Below, in pieces: positions 40,283 to 48,616 of a DNA stretch of 64,000 nt. Within the stretch, counting starts at the first letter, position 1. Every line of letters begins with the position of its first letter. The stretch is taken from assembly GCF_017163755.1 (NCBI RefSeq), contig NZ_JAFIWC010000002.1, forward strand, positions 1 to 64,000, read 5' to 3'. The notes under the pieces were generated by a model that was given only the letters and a program-made list of their open reading frames with translations, did not search any database and was not told the DNA's origin. Position numbers and translations under genes: made by a program. This DNA is from Xanthomonas sp. Its GTDB lineage: Bacteria > Pseudomonadota > Gammaproteobacteria > Xanthomonadales > Xanthomonadaceae.

Positions 40283-40712
40283 GCAGGTTCTCCGTGGGGC
40301 GTTGGCGGCGGATGGCCCGCCATCGTAGAACACGGCGACAGGCCGATGCAGCCACGGGCAGCGCCGGGCACGCGGCCGCACCGCCGCGTCTTTGCCAGGG
40401 GCTGGCGGCGGACGTAGCATGCGGGCCGGATCTTCGTGCGCCGGCGCTGGCCGCCGCCTTTTGCGATCGGCGCGCGCACTCACGGAACTACGGAATGTAC
40501 GAATCGCACTTCTGGCACGCCATCGGCAGGCGCGGCTGCGACAGGGATGGCAAGCCGCTCCCAGCGCATGGCGCATGCCGCCTGCGCCGGACGCCGTCCG
40601 CGCAGCAGCGGGGACGGCCGGGCAGTGGCCGGGTCGCGCACGCGCATCGCATCGGCTTGCGGCGCATGGCGGCCGGCCGCGCCGCCGCGCGTCCGGTGGC
40701 GTGCGCGTGGCG
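40283..40712. other. Gap between the reductase and the TPR gene
   Basis: The frame of the reductase stays open to 40576, but without gene-like composition. No gene, RNA or repeat was recognised. The stretch should carry divergent promoters for the reductase and the TPR gene. Confidence 0.4.
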
Positions 40713-41081
40713 ATGAACGCGCTCGCCCGCGCGCGGTCGCTGACGCAGGCGATCTACCGGGATCCGCAGCGCTGGGACGCCAATCTCGCCGAGGCCGAAG
40801 CGCTGCTGCGCGAGGCGGTGCGTGCGCAACCGCACGATCCCGAGCTGCTGACCGGGCTGGGTACGGTGCTGTGCGACCTGGGCCGCTACGCCGAGGCGGC
40901 GGCGACGCTGCGGCAGGCGCTCGCGCGCGGCTCGCGCGACCGCAACACCTGCTTCAACCTTGGCGTGGCCCTGCGCAACGGCGCCGGGCGCAGGCACGCG
41001 CCGCTGTATTTCGCCAAGGCCCGGGCGCTGCAGGCCTCGCCATGCTCCTGGGAGGCGTACTTCGATCCGCAGGCGCAGTGA
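40713..41081 (+). CDS. Small TPR-repeat protein inside the xanthomonadin cluster
   Basis: A 122-residue protein with two clear TPR units (LAEAEALLREAVRAQPHDPELLTGLGTVLCDLGRYAEAAATLRQAL, residues ~25-75, and CFNLGVALRNG). It probably mediates protein contacts. It is on the plus strand, opposite to the surrounding pigment genes, and so is likely an insertion rather than part of the operon. ATG 40713 lacks a good ribosome binding site; the frame extends to 40392. Function unknown. Confidence 0.65.
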   Translation: MNALARARSLTQAIYRDPQRWDANLAEAEALLREAVRAQPHDPELLTGLGTVLCDLGRYAEAAATLRQALARGSRDRNTCFNLGVALRNGAGRRHAPLYFAKARALQASPCSWEAYFDPQAQ

Positions 41082-41123
41082 GCGGCCAACTCCAGCCGCG
41101 CGGCGCCGGCGTCGGAGGTTCGC

Positions 41124-41693
41124 TCATTCGCCGCCGAGCAGCGTCTGCATGCCGTGCGCGGCTTTCCTTACCCGTTCGCGCGCAACCTCGCTATCGACCC
41201 GCAAGTCGTCCGGCAGGGCGAAGTGCTCCATGCATGCGTTCTCGGCGATGGCCCCGCGCAGGTGCGCGATGACGCGGAACATCACATGGTCCATCCGCCA
41301 GCAGACGGACGGTTCGACGCCTGCCAGGCGGTCCGCGGTCGCCGGATGGCTGGCCCCTCCGATCCACAGGTCCGTATCGAAGGCGAATTGGATCCGGTCG
41401 TAACCGGAGTCGGATCTTGCGTAGGCGGGATCGCTGAACAGGATCTTCCAGCGCGGCATGCCCGGGAAGCGCAGGCTGCACAAGATCGGCCTGAACAGCC
41501 GCCGCGACGTGTCCACCTGGGCCATGGATGCCGGGATATGCGTATGGAAATCGGCGAAGACCTCGATCAGGTGACCGAGCGCAGGCGGTATGAGCTCGAT
41601 GTAGCGTGCGATCACGAAGCCGGGCGCATCGGTGGCATCGACGGCGGGGACATAGAACAGATCGCCCGGCCTGGGTGCCCTGAGCGCCTTCAT
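41124..41693 (-). CDS. Immunity protein 26 (HocA)-like protein inside the xanthomonadin cluster
   Basis: A 189-residue soluble protein. The N-terminal segment RPGDLFYVPAVDATDAPGFVIARYIELI resembles the Imm26/phosphotriesterase-HocA family, which occurs in polymorphic toxin immunity loci; the match is from memory and tentative. No toxin gene is adjacent. ATG 41693 begins the domain, whereas the frame continues to 42278 through the dehydratase on a different frame. It lies between dehydratase and reductase genes. Confidence 0.5.
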   Translation of the reverse strand: MKALRAPRPGDLFYVPAVDATDAPGFVIARYIELIPPALGHLIEVFADFHTHIPASMAQVDTSRRLFRPILCSLRFPGMPRWKILFSDPAYARSDSGYDRIQFAFDTDLWIGGASHPATADRLAGVEPSVCWRMDHVMFRVIAHLRGAIAENACMEHFALPDDLRVDSEVARERVRKAAHGMQTLLGGE

Positions 41694-41731
41694 GAGCCGT
41701 GGCCTGCGCGCACGATGCAGCGACGCATGCG

Positions 41732-42172
41732 CTACGCCGCGCCGAGCATCACCGAGGCGCGCCCCTCGGCCAGCAGCACGCCGGCATGCTCGATGCGGAA
41801 CGCGTACTGCTGGCTGTCCTCGCCCTGCAGCAGCACTTCGGCCTGGCCCTGGAGCGCGCCGGGCAGGTCGTCCAGATAGGCCACCTGCAGCTGCACCGCG
41901 CGCAGCGCCACCAGCACGCCGGGGCGCACCGGCTGGCCGCTGGCGCGACCGAGCAGGCCGCCGTGCACCGCCATCGCCTGCGCGCCGTACTCGCACAGGT
42001 GCAGCGCGCGCAGGCGGCCGCCGCTGCGCAGCGGATGCCCGGCCGCGCGGTGCGCATGGCTGCGCAGCACGATGCGCTGCGCGTCCCATTCGAGCACCTC
42101 CTCCCACAGGCACATCAGGCCCTGGTGCGGCACCAGCGCCGCGATCGCCTCGCGTCCGCGCACCCCGGTCAT
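41732..42172 (-). CDS. Hotdog-fold 3-hydroxyacyl-ACP dehydratase of the xanthomonadin cluster
   Basis: The 146-residue protein belongs to the ApeP-like hotdog dehydratases of aryl polyene clusters, with ALVPHQGLMCLWEEVLEW (active-site His) and the central helix LHLCEYGAQAMAVHGG. It should remove water from the 3-hydroxyacyl intermediate, creating the conjugated double bonds. Its ATG overlaps the stop of the MMPL gene by 4 bp. A second dehydratase is at 46396; the two may form one heteromeric enzyme, as proposed for other aryl polyene systems. Confidence 0.8.
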   Translation of the reverse strand: MTGVRGREAIAALVPHQGLMCLWEEVLEWDAQRIVLRSHAHRAAGHPLRSGGRLRALHLCEYGAQAMAVHGGLLGRASGQPVRPGVLVALRAVQLQVAYLDDLPGALQGQAEVLLQGEDSQQYAFRIEHAGVLLAEGRASVMLGAA

Positions 42173-44544
42173 CGCGGCCCCTGCCGCGCGGCATGCGATG
42201 CAGGCGCCGGCGCGTCGCGCGCGGTCTGCCGCGATACCAGCAGCGCCAGCACGAAATTGAACAGCACGCCCAGGGCAACGGTGCTGCCGATCGCGCGCAG
42301 CACCGGGATGCTGGAAGCGGCCAGCAACGCGAACACCAGCAGCGTCATCAGGCTGCACACGATCAGCGCGTGCAGCGTGCGCAGCTGGTCGGCGCGGTCG
42401 TCGCCGGCATGGTCGAAGAACAGTGCGTAGTCCAGGCCCAGGCCGGCGGCCAGGATCAACGCGATCAGGTGGAACAGGTTCAGCTCCACGCCGGCGGCGC
42501 GCAGGATCGCCAGCACCAGCAGCGTGGTCAGCGCCATCGGCAGCAGCACGCGCGCGATGCGCCGCGGCGTGCGCAGCGCGATCGCCACGGTCAGCGCCAG
42601 CAGCAGCGCGGCGATGCCGAGCGCGGCGAGCACCCGGCCGCGATAGGCGGCGACCAGCGATTCGGAGGCGTCCTTCAGGTCCAGCAGCTGCGCGCCGCTG
42701 CCGCGCAGCGCGCCGGCCAGCGGCGCCGGATCGCGCAGCCCGACCAGCGACACCAGCGCGGTGGCGTGGCCGTCGCCGAGCAGCAGCAGGCCGTCGACGC
42801 TGGCGGCCAGCGGCGTGCCGCGCAGGTCGCGTGGCGCCAGCGGCGCGGCGCGGCGCGCCTGCTCCAGGTCGGCCAGGAACGGGGCGAAGACCTCGCGCCG
42901 GAACGGCGTATCGGCCACCGCCGCATCGGTCAGCGCGCGCGCCGCGTCCGCGTCCGGCAGCGCCGCCTGGCGCCGTTGCTGGGTCGCGACGCTGGGCAGG
43001 TAGCGCGCGGCCATGTCGTAGCCGGCCAGCGCGCCGTCGGCGACCAGCGCGTCCAGGCGCGGGCGCAGCCGTTCGGAAGCGGCCAGCGCGGCCTCGGCCG
43101 AGGCCGCCGGCAGCGCCAGCACGTAGCGCACGTCGGGCGCGCCCAGCTCCTGGCGCAGGCGCGCGTCCTGGGCCAGGCCCTCGGCCGGCACCGGGGTCAG
43201 CTTGGACAGGTCGTTCTGCCAGAACGGACCCGGCGCGAACGCCAGCACCGCGGCCGCGGCCAGCGCCACCGCCAGCAGCGACCATTTCGGCCGCGGCAGT
43301 CGCGCGATGCCCCGCCACAGCCGCGCCAGCGCCGGCGAATCGGCATGGTCGCGCGGCGACGGGTCGATCAGCGCCGGCAACAGCAGGCGCGTGGTCGCCG
43401 CCGCGGTCGCCAGCCCGGCGATGGTGAACACCGCCAGCTGGCGCAGGCCGTCGACGCCGGAAAACAGGAAGGTGACGTAGGCGATGCAGGTGGCGACCAC
43501 GCCGGTGGCCAGGGTCGGCCACAGCGCGCGCGCGTTGGCGCGCGGGTCGATGCCCGGACGCTGGTGGCTGAACAGATGGATTGGATAGTCCTGCACCACG
43601 CCGATCAGGGTGAAGCCGAACGCCACGGTGATGCCGTGCACCCCGTCGAACAGCAGCGCGACCGCGCCCAGCCCGGCCAGCCCGGCGCTGGCCAGCGGCA
43701 GCACGCCGAGCACCGGGATCTTCCAGCTGCGGTAGGCGACCAGCAGCAGCAGCACCAGCCCGACCGTATCGAGCATGCCGATCCACTGCGCCTCGCGCTG
43801 GGTGCGCCCGCCGATCTCCACCGAGAACGCGCCGGGGCCGGTCAGGGTCAATCGGCTGCGGCTGCCGGCGCTGGCCTGGGCGAAGGCGGCGTGGATCGCG
43901 TCCACCGCGCGTTGCTGGCCGGTGGGGTCGAAGCCGGCGGCGCGGGTCTGCGCGACCAGCAGCGCGTCGCGGCCGGCGCGGTCGAACCACACGCCTTCGC
44001 GCGGCTGCGGGCCGCCGGCCGGCTGCAGGCTCTCGGCCAGGTGCAGGATTTCCAGGGTCGGGTCGCGCGGCAGCAGCGGCTCCACCGCCGCCGCCGCGGG
44101 CGAGCCCAGATCCTGCACCCGCGCCTGCAGCGCGTCGGCCAGGGCCGCCGCGTCCAGCGGCCGGGCGTCGAAGCTGTCGCTGAGCAGGTAGCGGTACGCC
44201 AGCAGGCGATCGGGAATCGCGTCCAGGCCGGCGTCGGCGCCGTTGGCGACCAGTTCGAAGGTATCGCGCTGCGCCGCCAGCTGCGCGCGCATCTGTTGCG
44301 ATTGCCGCGCCAGCGTCGCGGCATCGGCGCCGGAGAGCGACATCAGCAGCAGCCGCGAACCGGGACCTTCGCCGAGTTCGTCCAGCAGCAGTTTCTGCGC
44401 AGGGGTCTGGGCTTCGGGCATGAACTTGCGCAAATCCCCGGACACCTGCAGCACCGCGCCCAACCACCAGCCGCCGCCAGCCAGCAGCGCCAGCCACAGC
44501 AGCGCCAAGGAAATGCGTGCCTTCGAACCCAATCCAGGATTCAT
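42169..44544 (-). CDS. MMPL/RND-type membrane exporter of the xanthomonadin cluster
   Basis: The 791-residue protein has the two-fold RND arrangement. An N-terminal helix is followed by a large periplasmic domain (~residues 35-235) and helices 2-6 (LVLLLLVAYRSWKIPVLGVLPLASA, GFTLIGVVQDYPIHLFSH). A second periplasmic loop and helices 8-12 (LNLFHLIALILAAGLGLDYALFF) complete the pattern. It probably moves the finished pigment or its lipid conjugate toward the outer membrane together with the LolA-like protein. ATG 44544 (MNPGLGSKAR) is favoured; a GTG at 44568 is in frame. The 5' end is tandemly duplicated upstream. Confidence 0.88.
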   Translation of the reverse strand: MNPGLGSKARISLALLWLALLAGGGWWLGAVLQVSGDLRKFMPEAQTPAQKLLLDELGEGPGSRLLLMSLSGADAATLARQSQQMRAQLAAQRDTFELVANGADAGLDAIPDRLLAYRYLLSDSFDARPLDAAALADALQARVQDLGSPAAAAVEPLLPRDPTLEILHLAESLQPAGGPQPREGVWFDRAGRDALLVAQTRAAGFDPTGQQRAVDAIHAAFAQASAGSRSRLTLTGPGAFSVEIGGRTQREAQWIGMLDTVGLVLLLLVAYRSWKIPVLGVLPLASAGLAGLGAVALLFDGVHGITVAFGFTLIGVVQDYPIHLFSHQRPGIDPRANARALWPTLATGVVATCIAYVTFLFSGVDGLRQLAVFTIAGLATAAATTRLLLPALIDPSPRDHADSPALARLWRGIARLPRPKWSLLAVALAAAAVLAFAPGPFWQNDLSKLTPVPAEGLAQDARLRQELGAPDVRYVLALPAASAEAALAASERLRPRLDALVADGALAGYDMAARYLPSVATQQRRQAALPDADAARALTDAAVADTPFRREVFAPFLADLEQARRAAPLAPRDLRGTPLAASVDGLLLLGDGHATALVSLVGLRDPAPLAGALRGSGAQLLDLKDASESLVAAYRGRVLAALGIAALLLALTVAIALRTPRRIARVLLPMALTTLLVLAILRAAGVELNLFHLIALILAAGLGLDYALFFDHAGDDRADQLRTLHALIVCSLMTLLVFALLAASSIPVLRAIGSTVALGVLFNFVLALLVSRQTARDAPAPASHAARQGPR

Positions 44545-44853
44545 CGAGTCGATCCGGCCAAGGCCCACGCGTCCGGATCCGGAGCCGCGGGCGCGGCCTC
44601 GGACGTGGCGAACCGCCTTCTGTTACCGCGGGCCGGCATGAACTTGCGCAAATCCCCGGACACCTGCAGCACGTTGCCCAGCCACCAGCCGCCGCCAGCC
44701 AGCAGCGCCAGCCACAGCAGCGCCAAGGAAATGCGTGCCCTCGAACCCAATCCAGGTTTCATCGATTCGATCCGGCCAAAGCCCGCATATCCGGATCCGG
44801 GGCCGCGGGCGCAGCTTGGGCGTGGCGAACCGCCCTGCTACCGCGGGCCGGCA
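44418..44853. repeat. 218-bp imperfect tandem duplication covering the 5' end of the MMPL gene
   Basis: The block 44418-44635 (GCATGAACTTGCGCAAATCC onwards) is repeated at 44636-44853 with roughly 8-10 percent differences. A third start, GCATCAGCGCGCG, follows. Each copy contains the first ~42 MMPL codons and about 85 bp of upstream DNA. The differences imply an old duplication. Confidence 0.85.
44541..44762 (-). pseudogene. Duplicated 5' fragment of the MMPL gene, still an open 73-codon frame
   Basis: The frame begins MKPGLGSRARISLALLWLAL and follows the MMPL N-terminus through FMP (residue ~43). It then switches at the duplication join to an unrelated 29-residue tail ending in STR. It keeps the signal-anchor helix, and its TGA overlaps the MMPL ATG (ATGA). 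It could be translated and couple translation to the exporter, or be a silent relic. No independent function is known. Confidence 0.7.
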
Positions 44854-45501
44854 TCAGCGCGCGTCGCCGTGGCACAGCGCGGTCAGCGCGGCGGCCGCGT
44901 CGATGCGCGCGGCGTCGCGCGCGGCGCCGGCCAGCAGCGTGCGCTGCACCTCGCCCTTGGCCGGCGTGGTCTCGATGCAGCGCAGCTCCGCGCCGCGGCC
45001 GTACAGGCGCAGCTCGCGCACCTGCGCGGCCAGCGCCGCGTCCCTGGGCTGCAGTTGCAGCTGCCAGCGCTCGCGCGTGCCTTCGCTGCGCAGCGCGTAG
45101 TGCTGCTGCAGCCGGGCCAGGTCGCCGGACAGCAGCGCGCCGAAACCGTTCTGCAGGCCGGCCAGCTCCGGCGCGCGCGCCAGCGAGAAGCGCCGCGGCG
45201 GCTTGCCGTCGCGCTGCAGCGTGGCCTGGCCGTCCTTCAGCGTGGTGGTCTCGCGGTACGGCGAGGTGACTTCGCGCACCAGCGTGTCGTTGTCGGGGCG
45301 GCGGTACTGGCCCTGCACGCGCAGCGGCGCCTTGAGCAGCGCCGAGCCGCGCAGTTCGATGAAGTCGGTGCTGACCGGCGCCGGCCGCGCCAGCTTCTGC
45401 AGGATCCAGCCGGGGTCCGGCGCCTCAGGCGGTGCGGCGCAAAGCGGTGCGGCGCTGCACAGCAGTATCAGCATCCACGGCAAGGTGCGACGCGTCGGCA
45501 T
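44854..45501 (-). CDS. LolA-like periplasmic carrier of the xanthomonadin cluster
   Basis: The 215-residue protein has a signal peptide (WMLILLCSAAPLCA) and the LolA-type fold, with FIELRGSALLKAPLRVQGQYRRPDNDTLVREVTSPYRETTTLKDGQ. Such proteins accompany the RND exporter in aryl polyene clusters and probably ferry the lipid-like pigment across the periplasm. ATG 45501 overlaps the upstream acyltransferase by 77 bp; an internal ATG (MLILL, 45474) is an alternative that shortens the overlap. The duplicated MMPL start lies 91 bp downstream. Confidence 0.8.
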   Translation of the reverse strand: MPTRRTLPWMLILLCSAAPLCAAPPEAPDPGWILQKLARPAPVSTDFIELRGSALLKAPLRVQGQYRRPDNDTLVREVTSPYRETTTLKDGQATLQRDGKPPRRFSLARAPELAGLQNGFGALLSGDLARLQQHYALRSEGTRERWQLQLQPRDAALAAQVRELRLYGRGAELRCIETTPAKGEVQRTLLAGAARDAARIDAAAALTALCHGDAR

Positions 45502-46399
45502 GGCGGTTGTTCCAGAAATCGTAGAAGTTGAACCAGTTGTACGGGGCCGAGCGCGTGTAATGCTCCAGCCTGGCGGCGTAATCGCGGATGAGCGCGGCCA
45601 GCACCGGCGCGCGCTGCCGCCGCGGCAGGTCCAGGCCTTCGCTGAAGGTCTCGAACACCAGCTGGTAGCGGTTGCCGCCGCGGTACAGGCCGAACGCCAG
45701 CACCACCGGCACCTTCAGCACCGCGGCGATCAGCCACGGCGAGGTCGGGAACATCGCGCCCTGGCCGATGAACGCGGCCGGCAGCGCCGGGTCTTCCGGG
45801 CGCGGGCGGTCGACCAGCAGCGCCACCAGCGCGCCTTCGTCGGTGGCCTGCTTGATCGCCATGACGATCGAGGTGCTGTCCATGCCGGCGTCGATGATGT
45901 TGGCCGCCAGCTGCGGGTTCAGCGCGCCGAGCAGCTCGGTCATCGCCGGGTTGTGCGCCTTGTCCAGCACCACCTTGACCTGCACGTCCGGGCGCTCGGT
46001 GGCCAGCACGCGCAGCGCGTCGAAGCTGCCCAGGTGCGAGCCGAAGATCAGCACGCCGCGGCCGCGGTCCATCTGCCGGTGCAGCTGCTCCAGGCCCTGG
46101 ATGTCGACCCGGAAGCGCTGCATCTGCCCGCACAGCATGAACACGCGGTCGAGGATGGTCGAGGCGAAGGTGTGGATGTGCCGGGCCACGTCCAGCAGCG
46201 TGGCCGGGCGGCCGAACACCCGGCTCAGGTAGTCGCGCGAGTCGCGCCGCTCCGGGCCGCGCACCAGCAGGAAGTACAGCGTGATCGGGTACAGCAGCAG
46301 GCGGCCGACGGTACGGCCGCCGTAGCGGGCGATGCTGCGGATCAGCCACAGCGCGAAGCGGCCGCCGCCTTCCGGGCGGTGTTTCCAGCTGGCGCTCAT
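45425..46399 (-). CDS. LpxL/HtrB-type acyltransferase of the xanthomonadin cluster
   Basis: The 324-residue protein resembles lipid A lauroyl acyltransferases. It has a hydrophobic N-terminal anchor (GRLLLYPITLYFLLVRG) and the block FGSHLGSFDALR, where the usual catalytic HxxxxD is matched as HLGSFD. It also has VDRPRPEDPALPAAFIGQGAMFPTSPWLIA. It would transfer an acyl or polyene chain to a lipid acceptor in the inner membrane. It overlaps the dehydratase gene upstream by ATGA and the LolA-like gene downstream by 77 bp. Confidence 0.83.
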   Translation of the reverse strand: MSASWKHRPEGGGRFALWLIRSIARYGGRTVGRLLLYPITLYFLLVRGPERRDSRDYLSRVFGRPATLLDVARHIHTFASTILDRVFMLCGQMQRFRVDIQGLEQLHRQMDRGRGVLIFGSHLGSFDALRVLATERPDVQVKVVLDKAHNPAMTELLGALNPQLAANIIDAGMDSTSIVMAIKQATDEGALVALLVDRPRPEDPALPAAFIGQGAMFPTSPWLIAAVLKVPVVLAFGLYRGGNRYQLVFETFSEGLDLPRRQRAPVLAALIRDYAARLEHYTRSAPYNWFNFYDFWNNRHADASHLAVDADTAVQRRTALRRTA

Positions 46400-46683
46400 G
46401 GCGCCGCCTCCGCGACCACGTCGCCGCTGACCAGCAGGTCCTCGCCGCGGCGCACGCGGAAGCGCCAGCGCGGCGCCTGCCCGTCCAGCTCGATATGCGC
46501 CGGCTGGCCCGGCAGCAGCGGCTGCAGGAACTTCACCTGCGGCAGGCGCAACCCGGCGCGCGCGCCATGCGCGGCCTCGATCGCCTGCAGGACGTGGTCC
46601 AGCACCACCACGCCGGGCACGAGCGGCCGGCCGGGAAAGTGCCCCGGCAGGCAGGGATGATCGGGCGGTACGACGAAATGCAT
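46396..46683 (-). CDS. FabZ-like 3-hydroxyacyl-ACP dehydratase of the xanthomonadin cluster
   Basis: The short 95-residue hotdog protein carries the FabZ/FabA active-site segment PCLPGHFPGRPLVPGVVVLD, with its catalytic His in GHFPG. The usual family length is near 145, so this is a compact variant like ApeI of aryl polyene clusters. It likely works with the second hotdog protein at 41732. ATG 46683 was chosen because the family motif begins ten residues later; the frame continues to 46722. Confidence 0.82.
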   Translation of the reverse strand: MHFVVPPDHPCLPGHFPGRPLVPGVVVLDHVLQAIEAAHGARAGLRLPQVKFLQPLLPGQPAHIELDGQAPRWRFRVRRGEDLLVSGDVVAEAAP

Positions 46684-46696
46684 AAGCCTTGGCAAC

Positions 46697-47473
46697 TCAG
46701 ATCCTGGGTTCGAGCATGGCACGGACGGCGTGGTGCGCGCGCTGGGTCAGCTGTTGCCGGTCCAGCGGCCCATCGGGGCCGTTCACGTTGATCGGCGCGC
46801 CGATCCGCACCCGGATCACCCCGGGCCGCACCCGGAACAGGCTGGTCGGCGGCAGGACCTTGCCCGCCCCGTCCAGCGCCACCGGCACCACGTCCACGCC
46901 AGCATCTATAGCGGCCTGCAGCAGCCCGGCCTTGAATTCGGCCAATTCCCCGGTGCGGCTGCGGGTGCCTTCCGGGAACAGGCACAGGTCCTGGCCCTGG
47001 CGCAGCAGCGCCGCGGCCTGGCGCCGCACCATCGCCCCGGCGCGGCGGCTGTCGCGGTCCAGGAACAGCATGCCGGTATAGCGCGCGTACCAGTTCACGA
47101 ACGGCACCTGCAGCATCTCGTCCTTGAGCAGGAAGCGCAGCGGCACCGGCAGCGCCATGAACAGCGCGCAGATGTCGATGATCGACTGGTGGTTGCTGAC
47201 GAACAGGTGGTTGCGCGACCAGTCCACCCGCTCCTGGCCCTCGACCTGCAGCCGCGCCCCGGCGCCGAACAGCAGCACCGGCGCCCAGAACCGCGCGCCC
47301 ATGCGCAGCGGCAGGCGCGGCCCGCCCAGCGGCAGCAACAGCAGCGCCACCACGATGCCGGCCCCGGTGAAGGACAGGGTGAACAGCAGCTGCAACGTAT
47401 TCCACACGGCCCACGCCATGCGCGACGGCATCCCTGCCTGCGGCATCTTCAGTTTGTCCTTGATGATCTGCAC
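46697..47473 (-). CDS. PlsC-type 1-acylglycerol-3-phosphate acyltransferase-like protein of the xanthomonadin cluster
   Basis: The 258-residue protein has an N-terminal membrane helix and the PlsC motifs in order: NHQSIID (NHxxxxD), LLKDEMLQVPFVNW, FPEGTRSR and VVPVALDG. Within an aryl polyene cluster it probably esterifies the polyene to a glycerol-type acceptor. ATG 47473 has no strong ribosome binding site. It lies between the dehydratase (13 bp away) and the membrane protein (30 bp), and all appear cotranscribed. Confidence 0.87.
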   Translation of the reverse strand: MQIIKDKLKMPQAGMPSRMAWAVWNTLQLLFTLSFTGAGIVVALLLLPLGGPRLPLRMGARFWAPVLLFGAGARLQVEGQERVDWSRNHLFVSNHQSIIDICALFMALPVPLRFLLKDEMLQVPFVNWYARYTGMLFLDRDSRRAGAMVRRQAAALLRQGQDLCLFPEGTRSRTGELAEFKAGLLQAAIDAGVDVVPVALDGAGKVLPPTSLFRVRPGVIRVRIGAPINVNGPDGPLDRQQLTQRAHHAVRAMLEPRI

Positions 47474-47503
47474 GAAACCTCTGCAACCCCCGCGATACGC
47501 GCG

Positions 47504-48247
47504 TCAGCGCAACAGATCGCGCCAAAAGACCGGCCCCAGCCGCGCCAGCTGATGCAGGAAATCGGGCAGATTACGGTAGGGACGCTGCGGAAACCAGCGC
47601 CCGCGCAGCAGGTACTCGCCGACGAAGAAGCCGCCGATCACCCCGTAGCCCAGCAGATTGGCGATCAGCGAGGCGCGCGCGTCGCCGATCGGCAGCGGCG
47701 AGCGGTAGCCCAGCTGGGCCAGCACGCCGCTGGGCTGCGCGCACAGCGCCAGCACCAGGTTCAGCAAGGTCAAGGCGGCCAGCAGCAGCGACCAGGCCAG
47801 GGTCAGGCGCCGGGTGTAGCGGTACTGCTCGGCGCTGATCGCCATGCCCGCCTGCAGGTACAGGGCCTGGACGATGCGCGAGATCAGCGGGGTGCGCCCG
47901 GCGCGCAGGCTGCGGCCGAAGAACCAGGCCACCCAGCCGGTGAACACCACCGGCGGCGCCGCCAGCAGCAGCAGGGCGCGCGGCGAGTCCCACAGCGGCA
48001 GCAGCGCGCCCAGGCACAGCAGCGCCAGCAGCCACGCCCAGCCGCGGCGCCGCGCCAGCGGCTCCACCAGCACCATCAGCACCAGCGCCATGCCGGCCAG
48101 CACCGCCAGTTCGGGACGGTGCGAGGCATTGGCCCAGTGCGCCAGCGGCGAATACGCCAGCGCCAGCAGCAGGCCCAGCGCCAGCGCCCACGGCGCGTCG
48201 GCGGGCGCGGCGAGCGCCGGGTCAGCTGGTCTTGTTGGCTTCGACAT
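47504..48247 (-). CDS. Integral membrane protein of the xanthomonadin cluster (COG4648-like)
   Basis: The 247-residue protein has about six hydrophobic helices spread over its length (for example LALGLLLALAYSPLAHW, ELAVLAGMALVLMVLV and SLIANLLGYGVIGGFF) and a basic C-terminal segment. A protein of this kind next to the acyl carrier protein is usual in aryl polyene clusters, where its role is not established. ATG 48247 lies 26 bp inside the end of the carrier protein gene. Confidence 0.75.
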   Translation of the reverse strand: MSKPTRPADPALAAPADAPWALALGLLLALAYSPLAHWANASHRPELAVLAGMALVLMVLVEPLARRRGWAWLLALLCLGALLPLWDSPRALLLLAAPPVVFTGWVAWFFGRSLRAGRTPLISRIVQALYLQAGMAISAEQYRYTRRLTLAWSLLLAALTLLNLVLALCAQPSGVLAQLGYRSPLPIGDARASLIANLLGYGVIGGFFVGEYLLRGRWFPQRPYRNLPDFLHQLARLGPVFWRDLLR

Positions 48248-48491
48248 GCGCCGACAATGCGCGCAGCGAGGCGAAGATGCGGCGGTTCTCGTCGTTGTCC
48301 GAACGCAGCTGGAAGCCGTAGCGCTTGCTGATCGCCAACGCCAGTTCCAGCGCGTCGATCGAGTCCAGGCCCAGGCCGGTGTTGAACAGCGGCGCCTCCG
48401 GGTCGATGTCGCCGGGCTGCACGTCCTCCAGGTTCAGGCTCTCGACCAGCAGCTCGGCCAGTTCACGTTCGGCGGCGGTTTGCGAAGACAT
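48222..48491 (-). CDS. xanC: Acyl carrier protein of the xanthomonadin pathway
   Basis: The 89-residue protein has the phosphopantetheine site LGLDSIDALEL, with Ser44 as the modified residue, and helix I NLEDVQPGDIDPEAPLF. XanC is the carrier that holds 3-hydroxybenzoate and the growing polyene. ATG 48491 begins MSSQTAAERE; the frame continues to 48656. It starts the leftward operon (carrier, membrane protein, acyltransferase, dehydratase, acyltransferase, LolA-like, exporter, dehydratase), diverging from the halogenase-like gene. Confidence 0.88.
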   Translation of the reverse strand: MSSQTAAERELAELLVESLNLEDVQPGDIDPEAPLFNTGLGLDSIDALELALAISKRYGFQLRSDNDENRRIFASLRALSAHVEANKTS

Positions 48492-48616
48492 CCAAGGGCT
48501 TCCGGCTAGAGGACAAAGGTGCGACAAGATGGTGCATCGGGCGCAGCGGCGCAACTGCCCGACACCGGCGGGCAAGCTATCATGCCGTCTCTTCACGCAT
48601 GCCCGTAGGTTCCAGG

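Noticed and set aside
41692-45531. A 1279-codon plus-strand frame over the exporter and dehydratase genes
   Set aside because: It is antisense to clear hotdog, RND and LolA-like proteins and shows typical shadow composition.
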